Assembly: GCA_934668875.1 (NCBI GenBank)
Contig: CAKUON010000008.1
Span: 71,888 to 135,887, forward strand
Length of the DNA: 64,000 nucleotides
Direction of reading: 5' to 3'
Source of the DNA: an uncultured Collinsella sp.
GTDB lineage: Bacteria; Actinomycetota; Coriobacteriia; Coriobacteriales; Coriobacteriaceae
Positions within the stretch are counted from its first letter, which is position 1. Each line of letters begins with the position of its first letter. Of this stretch, positions 41,035 through 51,447 are shown in pieces. The translations under genes and the position numbers were made by a program. The notes beneath the pieces were generated by a model. The model saw nothing but the letters and a program-made list of their open reading frames with translations, was not told the origin of the DNA and did no database searches.

Positions 41035-41436
41035 ATGAGCGCCGCTCGCAAGACACTCAAAATCCTTGCCCTGATCTATTTTGTTCTGGGCATCGCCAGC
41101 CTCGTTATCGGAATCGCCGGCATCGCGACCGGCAAGCTCGAATCCACCTATGGACCGAACGCCATGCTTGCCGCCGTCATCATTATCGCCAAGGGCCTTG
41201 TCGACCTTGCCGCAGGTGTCGCGGGCATTAAGGGTGCCAACAAACCTTCGCAGGTGGACGGCGCGTTTAAACTTGGTATCGTTGCCGCGGTCGCCACGCT
41301 TGCCCAGGCGGTGCTCACGCTTCCCGCACTCGGCGGCGACGCCATCAACTATGGCGCCTTTGTCATCGTGGTGTACGACCTGTTCTTTGTTCAGCAGGCA
41401 CACGCCGTTAAGGCCGAGAACAAGGATCGCCTGTAG
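41035..41436 (+). CDS. Four-helix membrane protein of unknown function
   Basis: The 133-residue protein has about four hydrophobic segments, beginning ALIYFVLGIASLVIGIAGI, and a short charged C-terminus (KAENKDRL). GAAAGGA precedes the ATG. I see no motif that suggests a function. The 227 bases upstream hold no gene that I can support. Confidence 0.7.
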   Translation: MSAARKTLKILALIYFVLGIASLVIGIAGIATGKLESTYGPNAMLAAVIIIAKGLVDLAAGVAGIKGANKPSQVDGAFKLGIVAAVATLAQAVLTLPALGGDAINYGAFVIVVYDLFFVQQAHAVKAENKDRL

Positions 41437-41472
41437 GCACCAGTTCTCATATCCCTTACAACAAGCAACAAG

Positions 41473-41507
41473 AAGGGCCGATCGCGCAGCAACGCGGTCG
41501 GCCCTTT
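41473..41507 (+). terminator. Terminator after the four-helix membrane protein
   Basis: AAGGGCCGATCGCG (41473-41486) pairs with CGCGGTCGGCCCTT (41493-41506) with one G-T-type mismatch, followed by T and ACGTTT. Confidence 0.75.
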
Positions 41508-41524
41508 ACGTTTGCCCGGATAAA

Positions 41525-41559
41525 ACCTGTCAAAATAAACCTGTCCCTTTTTGGCAGTT
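41525..41559 (+). repeat. GTCCC-core palindrome, ACCTGCCAAAA-type arms (copy 3)
   Basis: The 35-base unit matches 20923-20957 apart from a few changes (ACCTGTCAAAATAAACCTG at the left). Its last bases overlap the stop codon of rlmA on the minus strand. Confidence 0.75.
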
Positions 41560-42370
41560 AGTGGCGGTACTCGGCGATGATGAAGTCGATGTCCGTTTGG
41601 AGGGTATCGAGGTTTGCCAGGCGCTCTTTGTCCGCCGGACGCGTGCGGTAGTAGTACGGCGTCATCTGGAATACGGCCTCGATGTCCGCCTGCGTCTGGA
41701 GGGTGATCGACGCCGTCACGCGCTGTGTGCCTACGAGCTCAAGCTCGGCGGTATGCGGCAGTTTTTCGTCGTTGAGGTACGGAGTGTCGTAGAGCACTTC
41801 CTTGAGCCCAAAGAGATGGCGCGCACCCGGGATCACGGTGTAGAGCGAGCCCTCGGGCGCCAGCACGCGGGCAAACTCGCGCTCGTTAAAGGGAGCAAAA
41901 AGCTCGGTCACCATGTCGAACGAGCCATCCGCCACGGGGATGTCCTTCATGTTGGCGACGAAATACGTCGCGCCGCCTCGCTTGGCAGCCAGGCGCACCA
42001 TTTCCTTGCCCAGGTCAAACCCGTAGGCATCAACGTTCGGCACCGAGCCCATGGCACTTGTGTAGTAGCCCTCGCCACAGCAGATGTCGAGCAAGTTCAG
42101 CGACTTGCCCGTAGACGCCCCGCGCTCAGCCGCTCGATCGCGCACCAACTCGACCATCGCATCGCGCAACGGCGCATAGTAGTCGCGATTCAGAAAGTCA
42201 CGACGGCTGCGCGCCTGCGACTTGGGATCGCCCATGGAGTCGCCGCTCTTGGACGAGCGCAACAGGTACAGGTAGCCCTCGCGCGCACGGTCAAATCGGT
42301 GTCCGCCCGCGCATGCAGCACCGCGCTCGTCGTCCACCAACGGTTCATGGCAAACGGGACACAACAACAT
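41558..42370 (-). CDS. RlmA-type 23S rRNA (guanine-N1)-methyltransferase
   Basis: The 270-residue protein begins with a zinc finger (CPVCHEPL and CAGGHRFD), followed by REGYLYLL and an AdoMet domain with LDICCGEGYYT. This is the RlmA(I)/RlmA(II) pattern that methylates G745 or G748 in helix 35 of 23S rRNA; the latter affects macrolide sensitivity. The stop overlaps a GTCCC palindrome. Which guanine is modified cannot be told. Confidence 0.85.
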   Translation of the reverse strand: MLLCPVCHEPLVDDERGAACAGGHRFDRAREGYLYLLRSSKSGDSMGDPKSQARSRRDFLNRDYYAPLRDAMVELVRDRAAERGASTGKSLNLLDICCGEGYYTSAMGSVPNVDAYGFDLGKEMVRLAAKRGGATYFVANMKDIPVADGSFDMVTELFAPFNEREFARVLAPEGSLYTVIPGARHLFGLKEVLYDTPYLNDEKLPHTAELELVGTQRVTASITLQTQADIEAVFQMTPYYYRTRPADKERLANLDTLQTDIDFIIAEYRH

Positions 42371-42427
42371 GGCAACTCCTTAGCGCGAACAACACAACGC
42401 CCACCATTGTCGCACGCCTTCCCCACC

Positions 42428-42497
42428 TAGTCATAGAAGAGACAAGGAGTGTCCCCAACTGCCAGCAGAAAAGGAACGTCCCTAAGTGCCGGCTGGC
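42428..42497 (+). repeat. Two degenerate GTCCC-core units
   Basis: TAGTCAT (42428-42434) is followed by GACAAGGAGTGTCCCCAACT, and then GCCAGC (42461-42466) pairs with GCTGGC (42492-42497) around AAAAGGAACGTCCC. The cores match the family, but the outer arms are short or chimeric. Confidence 0.5.
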
Positions 42498-42561
42498 TGC
42501 ATTAGGAGTATCATCGTCTGCGCAAATAAGCACGGAAAAGCATATTAGAGATTGAGAGCGT

Positions 42562-43944
42562 ATGGCAGACACCGCATCTAAGCACATTGACATGACCACC
42601 GGCTCGCTGTGGCGCAATATTCCCCTGTTCGCCTTCCCCGTGGCCGCCACGAGCATCTTGGAGCAGCTGTCGAACCTCATCGCCACGGTCATCATCGGTA
42701 ACTTCTCGGGCGACCAGGGAACCCTCGCCATGGCGGCGGTCGGCTCCAATGTTCCGCTTACCAGTCTTATGCTCAACCTGTTTATCGGCATGTCGCTTGG
42801 CTCCAACGTGGTCATCGCCAACGCCATCGGCCGCAACGACCAGGACATGGTCAAACGCGCCGTCCATACCTCGATTCTTATGGCACTTGTGGGCTTTGTC
42901 GTCATCGCACTGGGCGAGATCTTTGCCGAGCCCATGCTCGCTGCGCTCAACGTGCCTGCCGAGACCATGCCGCTCGCTTCGCTCTACCTGCGCGTCTTTT
43001 TGCTCAGCATGCCCTCGATCTTGCTCTACAACTTTGAGGCCGCGATCTTCCGCTCCGTCGGCATCACCCGCATGCCGCTGCAGGCACTTGCCGTGTCCAC
43101 CGTCCTTAACATTGGCCTGGACCTCATCTTTGTCCCCGTACTCCACTGGGGCGTCGCGGGCGTCGCCATCGCCACCGCCATCGCCTACACCGTCAGCGCC
43201 GCTACGCTCTTTATCCGCCTGCTCAAGACCGACTCCGTCGTTCGCGTCACCCCACGCGACCTTGCCATCGACCCCGTCGCCCTCAAGCGCATCGTCAAGA
43301 TCGGCCTGCCCGCCGGCATCCAAAGCGCCGTCTTTGCCGTCGCCAACATCATCATCCAGTCCGCCATCAACAGCTTGGGCACCGAGGTCATGGCGGCATC
43401 GAGCGCCGCCATGAGCCTGGAGTACGTGTGCTACAACCTGCTCAACAGCTTTAGCCAGGCTTGCACCACCTTTGTGGGGCAAAACCACGGCGCTCGCCAG
43501 ATCGACCGTTGCACCAAGACCCTTAAGGTCTGCCTGGTCGAAGGTGGCATCGTCGCGCTCACTACCATCGTTATCATCGTCGGTCTGGGGCGCGAGATCC
43601 TAGCGCTGTTTAATAGCGACCCCAACATCGTCTCGATCGGCTATATCCGCGTGTGCTCGATCTTCCCGGCATACGCCTTTAGCATGTTTTACGAAAACAT
43701 GTCCGGCTACCTGCGCGGCTTTGGCATCTCGCTCATGCCCGCCCTCATCACCATGATCTGCGTCTGCGGCATTCGCTTCTATTGGGTATTCTGCGTGTTC
43801 CCGCACTTCCGTACCTTTGCGAACATCATGATGGTCTATCCCATCAGCCTGGGCACCACAGCGTTCTTTATGGTCGTGGCGGTCTTGCTCTGCCACCCGG
43901 CACGCACCTATCGTGTCACCCAAGCTAATGCGACAGCCCGCTAA
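42562..43944 (+). CDS. MATE-family efflux transporter
   Basis: The 460-residue protein has about twelve helices and the MATE pattern in two halves, beginning GSLWRNIPLFAFPVAATSIL and later VGQNHGARQIDRC. It exports cationic drugs or other metabolites using sodium or protons. No regulator is adjacent, and the ribosome binding site is weak (GAGAG). The substrate is unknown. Confidence 0.88.
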   Translation: MADTASKHIDMTTGSLWRNIPLFAFPVAATSILEQLSNLIATVIIGNFSGDQGTLAMAAVGSNVPLTSLMLNLFIGMSLGSNVVIANAIGRNDQDMVKRAVHTSILMALVGFVVIALGEIFAEPMLAALNVPAETMPLASLYLRVFLLSMPSILLYNFEAAIFRSVGITRMPLQALAVSTVLNIGLDLIFVPVLHWGVAGVAIATAIAYTVSAATLFIRLLKTDSVVRVTPRDLAIDPVALKRIVKIGLPAGIQSAVFAVANIIIQSAINSLGTEVMAASSAAMSLEYVCYNLLNSFSQACTTFVGQNHGARQIDRCTKTLKVCLVEGGIVALTTIVIIVGLGREILALFNSDPNIVSIGYIRVCSIFPAYAFSMFYENMSGYLRGFGISLMPALITMICVCGIRFYWVFCVFPHFRTFANIMMVYPISLGTTAFFMVVAVLLCHPARTYRVTQANATAR

Positions 43945-43971
43945 ACACCGCACTCAACGTCACGCCAGTCA

Positions 43972-44838
43972 TTAATTGACAATATGCGAGCTCATATAGT
44001 CGATAAAACGCCTCGTGGCGATAGGCATGGTGTCCCAGCTGCGCCAAGCTGCCACCACGTCGCGCGAGGGAGCATGCACGATGGGACGCACGCGAATATC
44101 GGCCCGCATGCCCTCGACGGTACGGCGATACAGCACACTTACGCCTAGGCCCTCCTCCACCATCGCCATGATGGTGTAGTCGTCGGTGACCTCACTCGTC
44201 ACGTGCGGCGACAGCCCGTGCGCCGCGAATGCATCGAGCACCAGGCTCTGCTCTCCCTCATCCAGCAGCACAAATGGCTCGGACGCCAGGTCGGCGAGCG
44301 TTACCTTTTCCTTTGCCTCCAGCGGATGCGCTGCCGGCAACAGCGCAACCAACTCGTCGTGATAGACCACGCGCTTCTCGAGCCCCGCGGTAAATCCGCG
44401 TGCCGTAAAGCAAAAGTCAACCACGCCATCGTGCACCCACTGGGCGTTGCGCGTGTAATCGCCCTGCTTGAGGGTAAAGTGCACGCCCGGATGCAGAGCC
44501 CCAAAGTCGCGAATCACGCGCGGCAATACGGTGCGGCTCACGTTAGTAAACGTCGCGATTCGAATATCAGTCGAGGAGAGTCCCAGCAACTCCTGACGCT
44601 TGCCCTCAAGCTCGGCCTCGGCAGTCACAATCTGGCGCAGATACGGCAGATATTGTTTACCGTCGCGCGTAAGCGAAACGCCCTGCTTACCGCGCTCGAT
44701 AAGCGTGGTACCCAGCTCGCGCTCGAGTGCCTTGACGGCCTGGCTCACCGCACTTTGCGTATAGCCCAGCTCGTCCGCCGCGCCCTTAAGACTGCCGCGA
44801 TCGACCACCATACAAACAATCTGATACCGCGATGCCAT
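43972..44838 (-). CDS. LysR-family regulator, divergent from an EamA gene
   Basis: The 288-residue protein has an N-terminal LysR helix-turn-helix (RGSLKGAADELGYTQSAVSQ) and an effector-binding domain. It is divergent from the EamA transporter at 44997 and probably controls it. The layout is the same as at 5874-7761, and the effector domains share the string YTIMAMVEEGLGVSVL, which at the first locus is YAIMAMVEDGLGVSVL. Confidence 0.9.
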   Translation of the reverse strand: MASRYQIVCMVVDRGSLKGAADELGYTQSAVSQAVKALERELGTTLIERGKQGVSLTRDGKQYLPYLRQIVTAEAELEGKRQELLGLSSTDIRIATFTNVSRTVLPRVIRDFGALHPGVHFTLKQGDYTRNAQWVHDGVVDFCFTARGFTAGLEKRVVYHDELVALLPAAHPLEAKEKVTLADLASEPFVLLDEGEQSLVLDAFAAHGLSPHVTSEVTDDYTIMAMVEEGLGVSVLYRRTVEGMRADIRVRPIVHAPSRDVVAAWRSWDTMPIATRRFIDYMSSHIVN

Positions 44839-44897
44839 CGTGCCTCCACATCGATGTAGCTATAAAACGTTTTGCCAGGGCTTTTTCTGCCAACATT

Positions 44898-44916
44898 AGT
44901 ATTTCTTAATCATACT
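44898..44916. promoter_or_regulatory. Possible LysR operator between divergent genes
   Basis: AGTAT (44898-44902) and ATACT (44912-44916) form an interrupted inverted repeat in the AT-rich intergenic region. This is weaker than the site at 6804-6820. Confidence 0.3.
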
Positions 44917-44996
44917 GAAGATACATTCGCTTTACTACATCCACATCTGGGAGCAGAATCCTTTTTACGAAACCGTTCTGTAACAAAAGGAGTCCC

Positions 44997-45899
44997 ATGG
45001 ATCGCAAAAAAGCAATCGCGCTCTCATTTTCCGTTCCCGTCGCATGGGGCTTTTCGTACCCCCTCATGAAGATTGGCATGGACAGCATGAACGCCACGAG
45101 TATCGTCGCGCTACGCTGTATCATCGCCTTTGCGGCCTGCCTGCTGCTCTTCCACAAGCGCGCTTTCCGCATCAATCGCGACCTTATGGTCCGCGCCGCC
45201 ATCATCGGCGCCATTATGGCAACCGAGCTCACCTGCATGTGCCTGGGCTCCAGCCTCACCTCCGCCTCCACCGCCGGCTTTTTGCAGAGCCTGACGGTCG
45301 TGATCGTGCCGTTTGCCAACGCCGCCCTGCTGCGTCGCGCCCCCGAGCGCAAGGTGCTCGTCGGCACCGCCATCGTCACCTGCGGTATGTTGCTGCTCTC
45401 GGGCGCCGACTTTACCAGCCTGAATCCCGGTGCGATCATTATGCTGCTCTCGGCCTTTGTCTATGCCGGCCACATCATTGTGGCGAAGCGCTTTGTCGAA
45501 GATGTCGACCCGCTGGCTTTGGGCGTTTGGCAGCTGGGCTTTGGCGGCCTGTTCTCGGGCATCGCCGCGTTCGTCTTTGGCGGTTTCACGCTTCCCGGCA
45601 CGCCGGGCGAGGTCGTAGTCGTCGTTGCCCTCGCACTCATCTGCTCTGCCTATGGCTTTATCACCCAGACGCTCGTGCAGCCCCACGTGCCCGCCGAGAC
45701 CACCGGCTTTGCCTTCTCGCTGGAGCCGGTCTGCTCCGCCGTCTTCTCGTTCTTCCTGGTCGGCGAGGTCCTGAGCCCCATCGCCTTCTTTGGCGCCGCC
45801 CTCATCCTCACCGGCGTGATGGTGGCAACCGTCGAGCTCCCGTGCCTTCGCTCGCAAGGACACGCTCACATGGCAGGAGCGCCCGAGCGCGTCTCGTAG
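44997..45899 (+). CDS. EamA/DMT-family transporter
   Basis: The 300-residue protein has ten predicted helices in two EamA halves, with FSVPVAWGFSYPLMKIG at the start and FSLEPVCSAVFSFFLVGEVL in the second half, the position of the conserved EP-x(10)-GE motif. AAAAGGAG precedes the ATG. It is divergent from a LysR gene. The substrate is unknown. Confidence 0.88.
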   Translation: MDRKKAIALSFSVPVAWGFSYPLMKIGMDSMNATSIVALRCIIAFAACLLLFHKRAFRINRDLMVRAAIIGAIMATELTCMCLGSSLTSASTAGFLQSLTVVIVPFANAALLRRAPERKVLVGTAIVTCGMLLLSGADFTSLNPGAIIMLLSAFVYAGHIIVAKRFVEDVDPLALGVWQLGFGGLFSGIAAFVFGGFTLPGTPGEVVVVVALALICSAYGFITQTLVQPHVPAETTGFAFSLEPVCSAVFSFFLVGEVLSPIAFFGAALILTGVMVATVELPCLRSQGHAHMAGAPERVS

Positions 45900-45987
45900 A
45901 CCCCACTCTTCATGCAGCCGCGGCATAAAGGCAACCGGTGCACCTTTACAATAGATGCCAACAGAGCATCTGCCGTAAAGGAGCCCC

Positions 45988-46713
45988 ATGGACACCGCAA
46001 CTCGCGACCGCAACATAGCAACTTGGTTGGGCGATGCGCCGCAGCCGGTACGTGACACAACGAACCAGCTGCTCGAGCGCATCGCCCTTTTACGTGCCGA
46101 GCAAACCATCTACCCGGCACAAGACGACATCCTCAATGCCCTCGCCTATACGCCGGCCAACCAGGTCAAGGTTGTCATCTTGGGTCAAGACCCCTATCAC
46201 GGACCCAACCAGGCCATGGGGCTGTCGTTCTCGGTCCCCGCGTCGCAAACCAAGTTGCCGCCGAGCCTGCGCAACATCTATAAGGAACTCAACGCCGATC
46301 TGGGTTGCCCCATTCCCGCCACGGGAGACCTAACCCCATGGGCACAACAGGGCGTCCTGCTCCTCAACACGACGCTCACCGTGCGCGAGCATGCCGCCAA
46401 CTCGCACGCCAAGCTGGGCTGGAGCACCCTGACCGATTACGTCATCGAGCGCTGCTGTCAGCTGCCCCAGCCGGTCGTCTTTTTGGCATGGGGTCGCTTT
46501 GCCCAGCAGATGGTCGAGGGCAAGCTCGCCGCGACCGGCGCGGGAAAGGCAACCGGCAAGTTCTGTCTGGCCTCTACGCACCCCTCGCCGCTTTCGGCCA
46601 ACCGTGCCACGGCAGAACTCCCCGCTTTTATGGGGTCGCGTCCCTTCTCGGCAGCCAATCGGCTACTCGAACAGCGCGGCTCGGCCCCCGTCAACTGGAC
46701 TTGCCTCGGCTAA
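45988..46713 (+). CDS. ung: Uracil-DNA glycosylase, family 1
   Basis: The 241-residue enzyme has the catalytic water-activating loop VVILGQDPYHGPNQA, the PPSLRNIYKEL segment, GVLLLNTTLTV and the leucine-loop HPSPLSA. It removes uracil from DNA. Length and motifs are normal. An AAGGAG site precedes the ATG. Confidence 0.97.
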   Translation: MDTATRDRNIATWLGDAPQPVRDTTNQLLERIALLRAEQTIYPAQDDILNALAYTPANQVKVVILGQDPYHGPNQAMGLSFSVPASQTKLPPSLRNIYKELNADLGCPIPATGDLTPWAQQGVLLLNTTLTVREHAANSHAKLGWSTLTDYVIERCCQLPQPVVFLAWGRFAQQMVEGKLAATGAGKATGKFCLASTHPSPLSANRATAELPAFMGSRPFSAANRLLEQRGSAPVNWTCLG

Positions 46714-46727
46714 AAATCGATACATCA

Positions 46728-46762
46728 AAAACGCGCCCGACGGCTTTCCATCGGGCGCGTTT
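46728..46762. terminator. Bidirectional terminator ung / SDR
   Basis: AAACGCGCCCGA (46729-46740) pairs with TCGGGCGCGTTT (46751-46762), with A- and T-rich ends, between convergent genes. Confidence 0.85.
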
Positions 46763-46763
46763 C

Positions 46764-47444
46764 CTATTCGGGCCAAATAAATTGTGTGCGGCCGGCCTCG
46801 CCGCCATCGATCAGCAGGCTCTGCCCGGTCATAAAACGGTTGGTCACGCCCACAAAGTAGATCCACTCGGCGATCTCTTGGGCGGTGGCCCAGCGTTTAA
46901 GCGGCGTGAGCTCCATAATCTGGTTCCACAGGCGTTCGTCTTCCATCACGCAACGGTTGAGCGGCGTGATAACGCCGCCCGGGTCCACACTGTTGGCGAT
47001 GGCCTGCGGCGCCAGGCGGTTTGCAAGGTTCTTGGTGTAGGCGATAACGCCACCCTTGCTGGCAGCATAGGCGGGAAACTCCGATCCCGTATGTCCGCTC
47101 GCCGACCCCACATTGACCACGGATTGGATAGCAGGCGCTGGCTTGGCGGCAAGCCCCTCTCCCACAAAGGCGTAGCGCTCGGTCACGTTGATGGTGCCAC
47201 GCAGGTTGGCGGCAATGTCATCGGCCGAATCCTGTACACCGGCAACGTTCACGATTACCTGAGGCTCAAGGTCGCCTGGAAACGAGTTAGGCTCGCGGAC
47301 ATCAACGATCAGATGGCGGTAGCGCTCGTGTTCGATCGCCGCCGGCAGCAGATCAAAGCCCACGACCTCGTGACCCTCGTCCAAAAAGCGCTGCACACAC
47401 GCGGTTCCGATACCGCCCGAGGCGCCCGTGATCAAAACCCGCAT
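46764..47444 (-). CDS. Short-chain dehydrogenase/reductase
   Basis: The 226-residue protein has the cofactor loop TGASGGIG, the NVAG motif, the catalytic Ser in VGSASG and YAASK, and a normal SDR length. It probably acts on a hydroxyl or ketone, using NAD(P). It lies 10 bases downstream of the queuosine precursor transporter gene on the same strand and may be cotranscribed, although a functional link is not evident. Confidence 0.88.
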   Translation of the reverse strand: MRVLITGASGGIGTACVQRFLDEGHEVVGFDLLPAAIEHERYRHLIVDVREPNSFPGDLEPQVIVNVAGVQDSADDIAANLRGTINVTERYAFVGEGLAAKPAPAIQSVVNVGSASGHTGSEFPAYAASKGGVIAYTKNLANRLAPQAIANSVDPGGVITPLNRCVMEDERLWNQIMELTPLKRWATAQEIAEWIYFVGVTNRFMTGQSLLIDGGEAGRTQFIWPE

Positions 47445-47453
47445 ACTTGCTCC

Positions 47454-48176
47454 TTAGGCGGTCGCGTGGCGCTCGAGGTACTCGGAGCCCACATTCTCAC
47501 GCTCCCAGCCGCGCACGACCTTGTAGCCCACGGGGCTCAGGAAGACCTCGCACAGCAGCTCGGCAACAGCGCCGGTCAGCGAGCACATAAGGACTTGCAC
47601 CCAGGTCCAACCAAAGAACGTGTGGCTTACCACAATGGCAAAGACCAAGTTGTCGATAAACTGGCCAACACCCGTGGACACATAGGAGCGGAAGGCGAAG
47701 CTCGCAAAGTTATTCTTTTTGAGCATGCGGCCGAGCGACTGGTTGAGCGTGGAGTTAACCACGGCAGAAACGAGCATTGCCAGCGAAGAGCCCAGCACCA
47801 CGTACCAGGTGCCGCCGATGGTAGCGTTGAGCGCGGTGTTGACCTCGATCATGCCCGTGTCGTAGTAGGCGCCCCACATGCCGGGCGTGAGCGAGCATGC
47901 CCAAAAGCACAGGCTCACGGCCAGGTTGACCAGCAGCGCGAGGATAGAGATTTTGATGGATGCCTTGGCGCCAAAGCGCTTGCAGATCATGTCCTGGCAC
48001 AAAAACGAAACCCAGCTCACCACAAAGCCGCAATCGAGTGCCAGATACGGCAGGCTGATAAGCTCTTTGTTGGCCAGCAGGTTCATCATGATGACGCTCA
48101 CGAAAAACAGCGAAACCGTTGCCGCGGGAATGCTCCGCAACAGGACCTTGTAGTCCTCCATGACCTTCTTGATCAT
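47454..48176 (-). CDS. yhhQ: Queuosine precursor transporter, YhhQ/VUT type
   Basis: The 240-residue membrane protein has the VUT-family pattern, with MNLLANKELI, GFVVSWVSFLCQDMICKRFG, VNSTLNQSLGRMLKK and GVGQFIDNLVFAIV. Members import preQ0 or preQ1 for queuosine tRNA modification. CCAAAGGAG precedes the ATG. The leader contains a preQ1-like pseudoknot motif that supports the assignment. Confidence 0.85.
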   Translation of the reverse strand: MIKKVMEDYKVLLRSIPAATVSLFFVSVIMMNLLANKELISLPYLALDCGFVVSWVSFLCQDMICKRFGAKASIKISILALLVNLAVSLCFWACSLTPGMWGAYYDTGMIEVNTALNATIGGTWYVVLGSSLAMLVSAVVNSTLNQSLGRMLKKNNFASFAFRSYVSTGVGQFIDNLVFAIVVSHTFFGWTWVQVLMCSLTGAVAELLCEVFLSPVGYKVVRGWERENVGSEYLERHATA

Positions 48177-48183
48177 TATGTAC

Positions 48184-48232
48184 TCCTTTGGTTTTAGGTT
48201 TAACGAGCAGGATATCGGACCCGAACTGCTCG
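48184..48232 (-). promoter_or_regulatory. Candidate preQ1 riboswitch
   Basis: On the minus strand CGAGCAG (48226-48232) pairs with CTGCTCG (48204-48210). The loop starts TTCGGGTCC, and the A-rich tail TTAAACCTAAAACC runs up to AAAGGAG. In preQ1-I aptamers the stem is followed by TTC, a loop strand that pairs with the A-rich tail, and a C. GGGT with ACCT (or GGT with ACC) would make that pairing. The downstream gene is a queuosine precursor transporter. The loop is a few bases longer than usual. Confidence 0.5.
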
Positions 48233-48296
48233 GACGCCCCGGTCTTGAAACGACGGTGGGTATGATAGCCGCTTATACGGCATCAGGCAAGTAAAC

Positions 48297-48326
48297 GGCG
48301 CGGCAGCCCCGCAGGGCCACCGCGCC
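48297..48326 (-). terminator. Hairpin after prfC
   Basis: GGCGCGG (48297-48303) pairs with CCGCGCC (48320-48326). On the minus strand GTTTACTT follows. It lies just past the prfC stop. Confidence 0.6.
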
Positions 48327-48332
48327 GATGCG

Positions 48333-49946
<1,614 letters not shown>

Positions 49947-50083
49947 GCGGATCCTTTCTTGCATTGAGTGCATTACGTCGATGTAACCGCCCTATTGTAG
50001 CCGCGAAATCCCGATCTAGGGCGCCTATCAGGACAAATTCATCAGTCAGGGCCCGGGCAGCCGGCCCAATCCGAATTTATCTC

Positions 50084-50134
50084 TTGCGTAACTGTGCATA
50101 GTGTATATATACTGTGCTTACCGGTTATATACAC
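50084..50134 (+). promoter_or_regulatory. Promoter and GntR-type operator
   Basis: TTGCGT (50084-50089) and TATACT (50108-50113) with an 18-base spacer form a plausible promoter. GTGTATATA (50101-50109) and TATATACAC (50126-50134) form a perfect 9-bp inverted repeat covering the -10 region. This is well placed for autorepression by the GntR protein that follows. Confidence 0.65.
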
Positions 50135-50161
50135 GTGTAGCCCATCAGCTAAGGAGCCGCT

Positions 50162-50542
50162 GTGGACATCATCCTATCCAATTCGAGCGACAAGCCCATC
50201 TACGAGCAGATATCCTCGCAGGTCAAAGCTCAGATACTCTCGGGGACACTCGCTGCGGGAGCCAAACTCCCCAGCATCCGTGCGCTTGCCAGCGACCTGG
50301 GTGTGAGCGTCATCACCACCAAGCGCGCCTACGCCGACCTGGAGCAACTTGGGTTTATCTGCACCGTGCAAGGCAAAGGCTGCTTTGTCGCCGAGGGCAA
50401 CCAAGAGCTCTTGCGCGAAAACCAGCTCTGCCATGTCGAAGAGCTGCTTGCGCAGGCAACGACACAGGCAGAAGCCCTGGGCGTCACGCGCGAGAAACTG
50501 CACGAAATGCTCGACCTTGTTGCCCCCGAAACCATGCAGTAG
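50162..50542 (+). CDS. GntR-family regulator, YtrA type
   Basis: The 126-residue protein has the GntR winged helix (KPIYEQISSQVKAQILSG, LPSIRALASDLGVSVITTKR) and only a short C-terminal helix, as in YtrA-type repressors of ABC operons. GTG at 50162 is preceded by AAGGAG. It heads an operon with an ABC ATPase and permease. The operator is probably the inverted repeat at 50101-50134. Confidence 0.9.
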   Translation: MDIILSNSSDKPIYEQISSQVKAQILSGTLAAGAKLPSIRALASDLGVSVITTKRAYADLEQLGFICTVQGKGCFVAEGNQELLRENQLCHVEELLAQATTQAEALGVTREKLHEMLDLVAPETMQ

Positions 50543-50565
50543 CCATCTGCAAGAAAGGCTATACC

Positions 50566-51447
50566 ATGCAAAACTTGCTAGAACTCAAAGGTGCCTCACG
50601 CCGTGTAAGCGACCGCTTTTCGCTGCGCAACGTCACGTTTGCCGTGGAGCCCGGCCAGATTGTTGGCTTTGTGGGCGCAAACGGCGCCGGAAAGACAACG
50701 ACCATCCGCGCCGCACTCGGGCTCATAAAGCTCGATTCCGGCGAGGTATATCTGTTTGGACAGCGCTGCGATGCCAATGCGCCCGATGAACAGCAACGTC
50801 GCACGCGCTCTCGCATCGGACTCGTGCTGGACACGTGCCCCTTCCCCACCACGCTCAAGGTGGCCGAGGTCGAGGCGCTCGTAGGCTCAGCGTACCCCAC
50901 CTGGAACCATGACACGTTCACCGGCCTCAACGATCGATTTGGCCTCGACCCCAAGGCAAAGGTCAAAGACCTCTCCCGCGGCATGGGCATGAAGCTGCAG
51001 CTCGCGTGTGCGCTCAGCCACAAGGCCGAGCTGCTCATTCTGGACGAAGCCACGGCTGGCCTCGATCCCATGGCACGCGAGGAACTGCTCGACGAGCTGC
51101 TCGCCTTTGTTGCCGACGGACAGCACGGCATATTGTTCTCGAGCCACATTACATCCGATCTTGAACGTGCCGCCGACCGTGTTGTCTGCATCGATAACGG
51201 CTCGATCGTGTTCGATATGCCGCGCGAGGACATTACCGACCGCGCCGGCATTGCCCACTGCACCCAGGCGCAAGCTGTCGAGCTAATGGCTTGCGTCGAA
51301 GGCGCCCGCGCCACCCGTCATGCCTACAGCGTTGACGTGCTGGTCCCCAATCGCCGCGAAGCGCTCGAGGCCTTTCCCGAGATTCCCTGCGACCGGATTT
51401 CCATCGATGACTATCTGCGCCTTACGCTGAAAGGAGCCTCCAAATGA
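50566..51447 (+). CDS. ABC transporter ATP-binding protein, YtrB-like
   Basis: The 293-residue protein has Walker A GANGAGKTT, a degenerate signature LSRGMGMKLQLA and Walker B LLILDEAT, as in YtrB/BcrA-type exporters. The ATG at 50566 lies 23 bases after the GntR gene and overlaps the permease gene by four bases. Such systems often respond to cell-wall antibiotics, which is an inference from family and context. Confidence 0.9.
   Translation: MQNLLELKGASRRVSDRFSLRNVTFAVEPGQIVGFVGANGAGKTTTIRAALGLIKLDSGEVYLFGQRCDANAPDEQQRRTRSRIGLVLDTCPFPTTLKVAEVEALVGSAYPTWNHDTFTGLNDRFGLDPKAKVKDLSRGMGMKLQLACALSHKAELLILDEATAGLDPMAREELLDELLAFVADGQHGILFSSHITSDLERAADRVVCIDNGSIVFDMPREDITDRAGIAHCTQAQAVELMACVEGARATRHAYSVDVLVPNRREALEAFPEIPCDRISIDDYLRLTLKGASK

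Noticed and set aside
46305..48197. 630-codon plus-strand open frame across ung, the SDR and the transporter
   Set aside because: It runs across three real genes in other frames and through a terminator, with no ribosome binding site.
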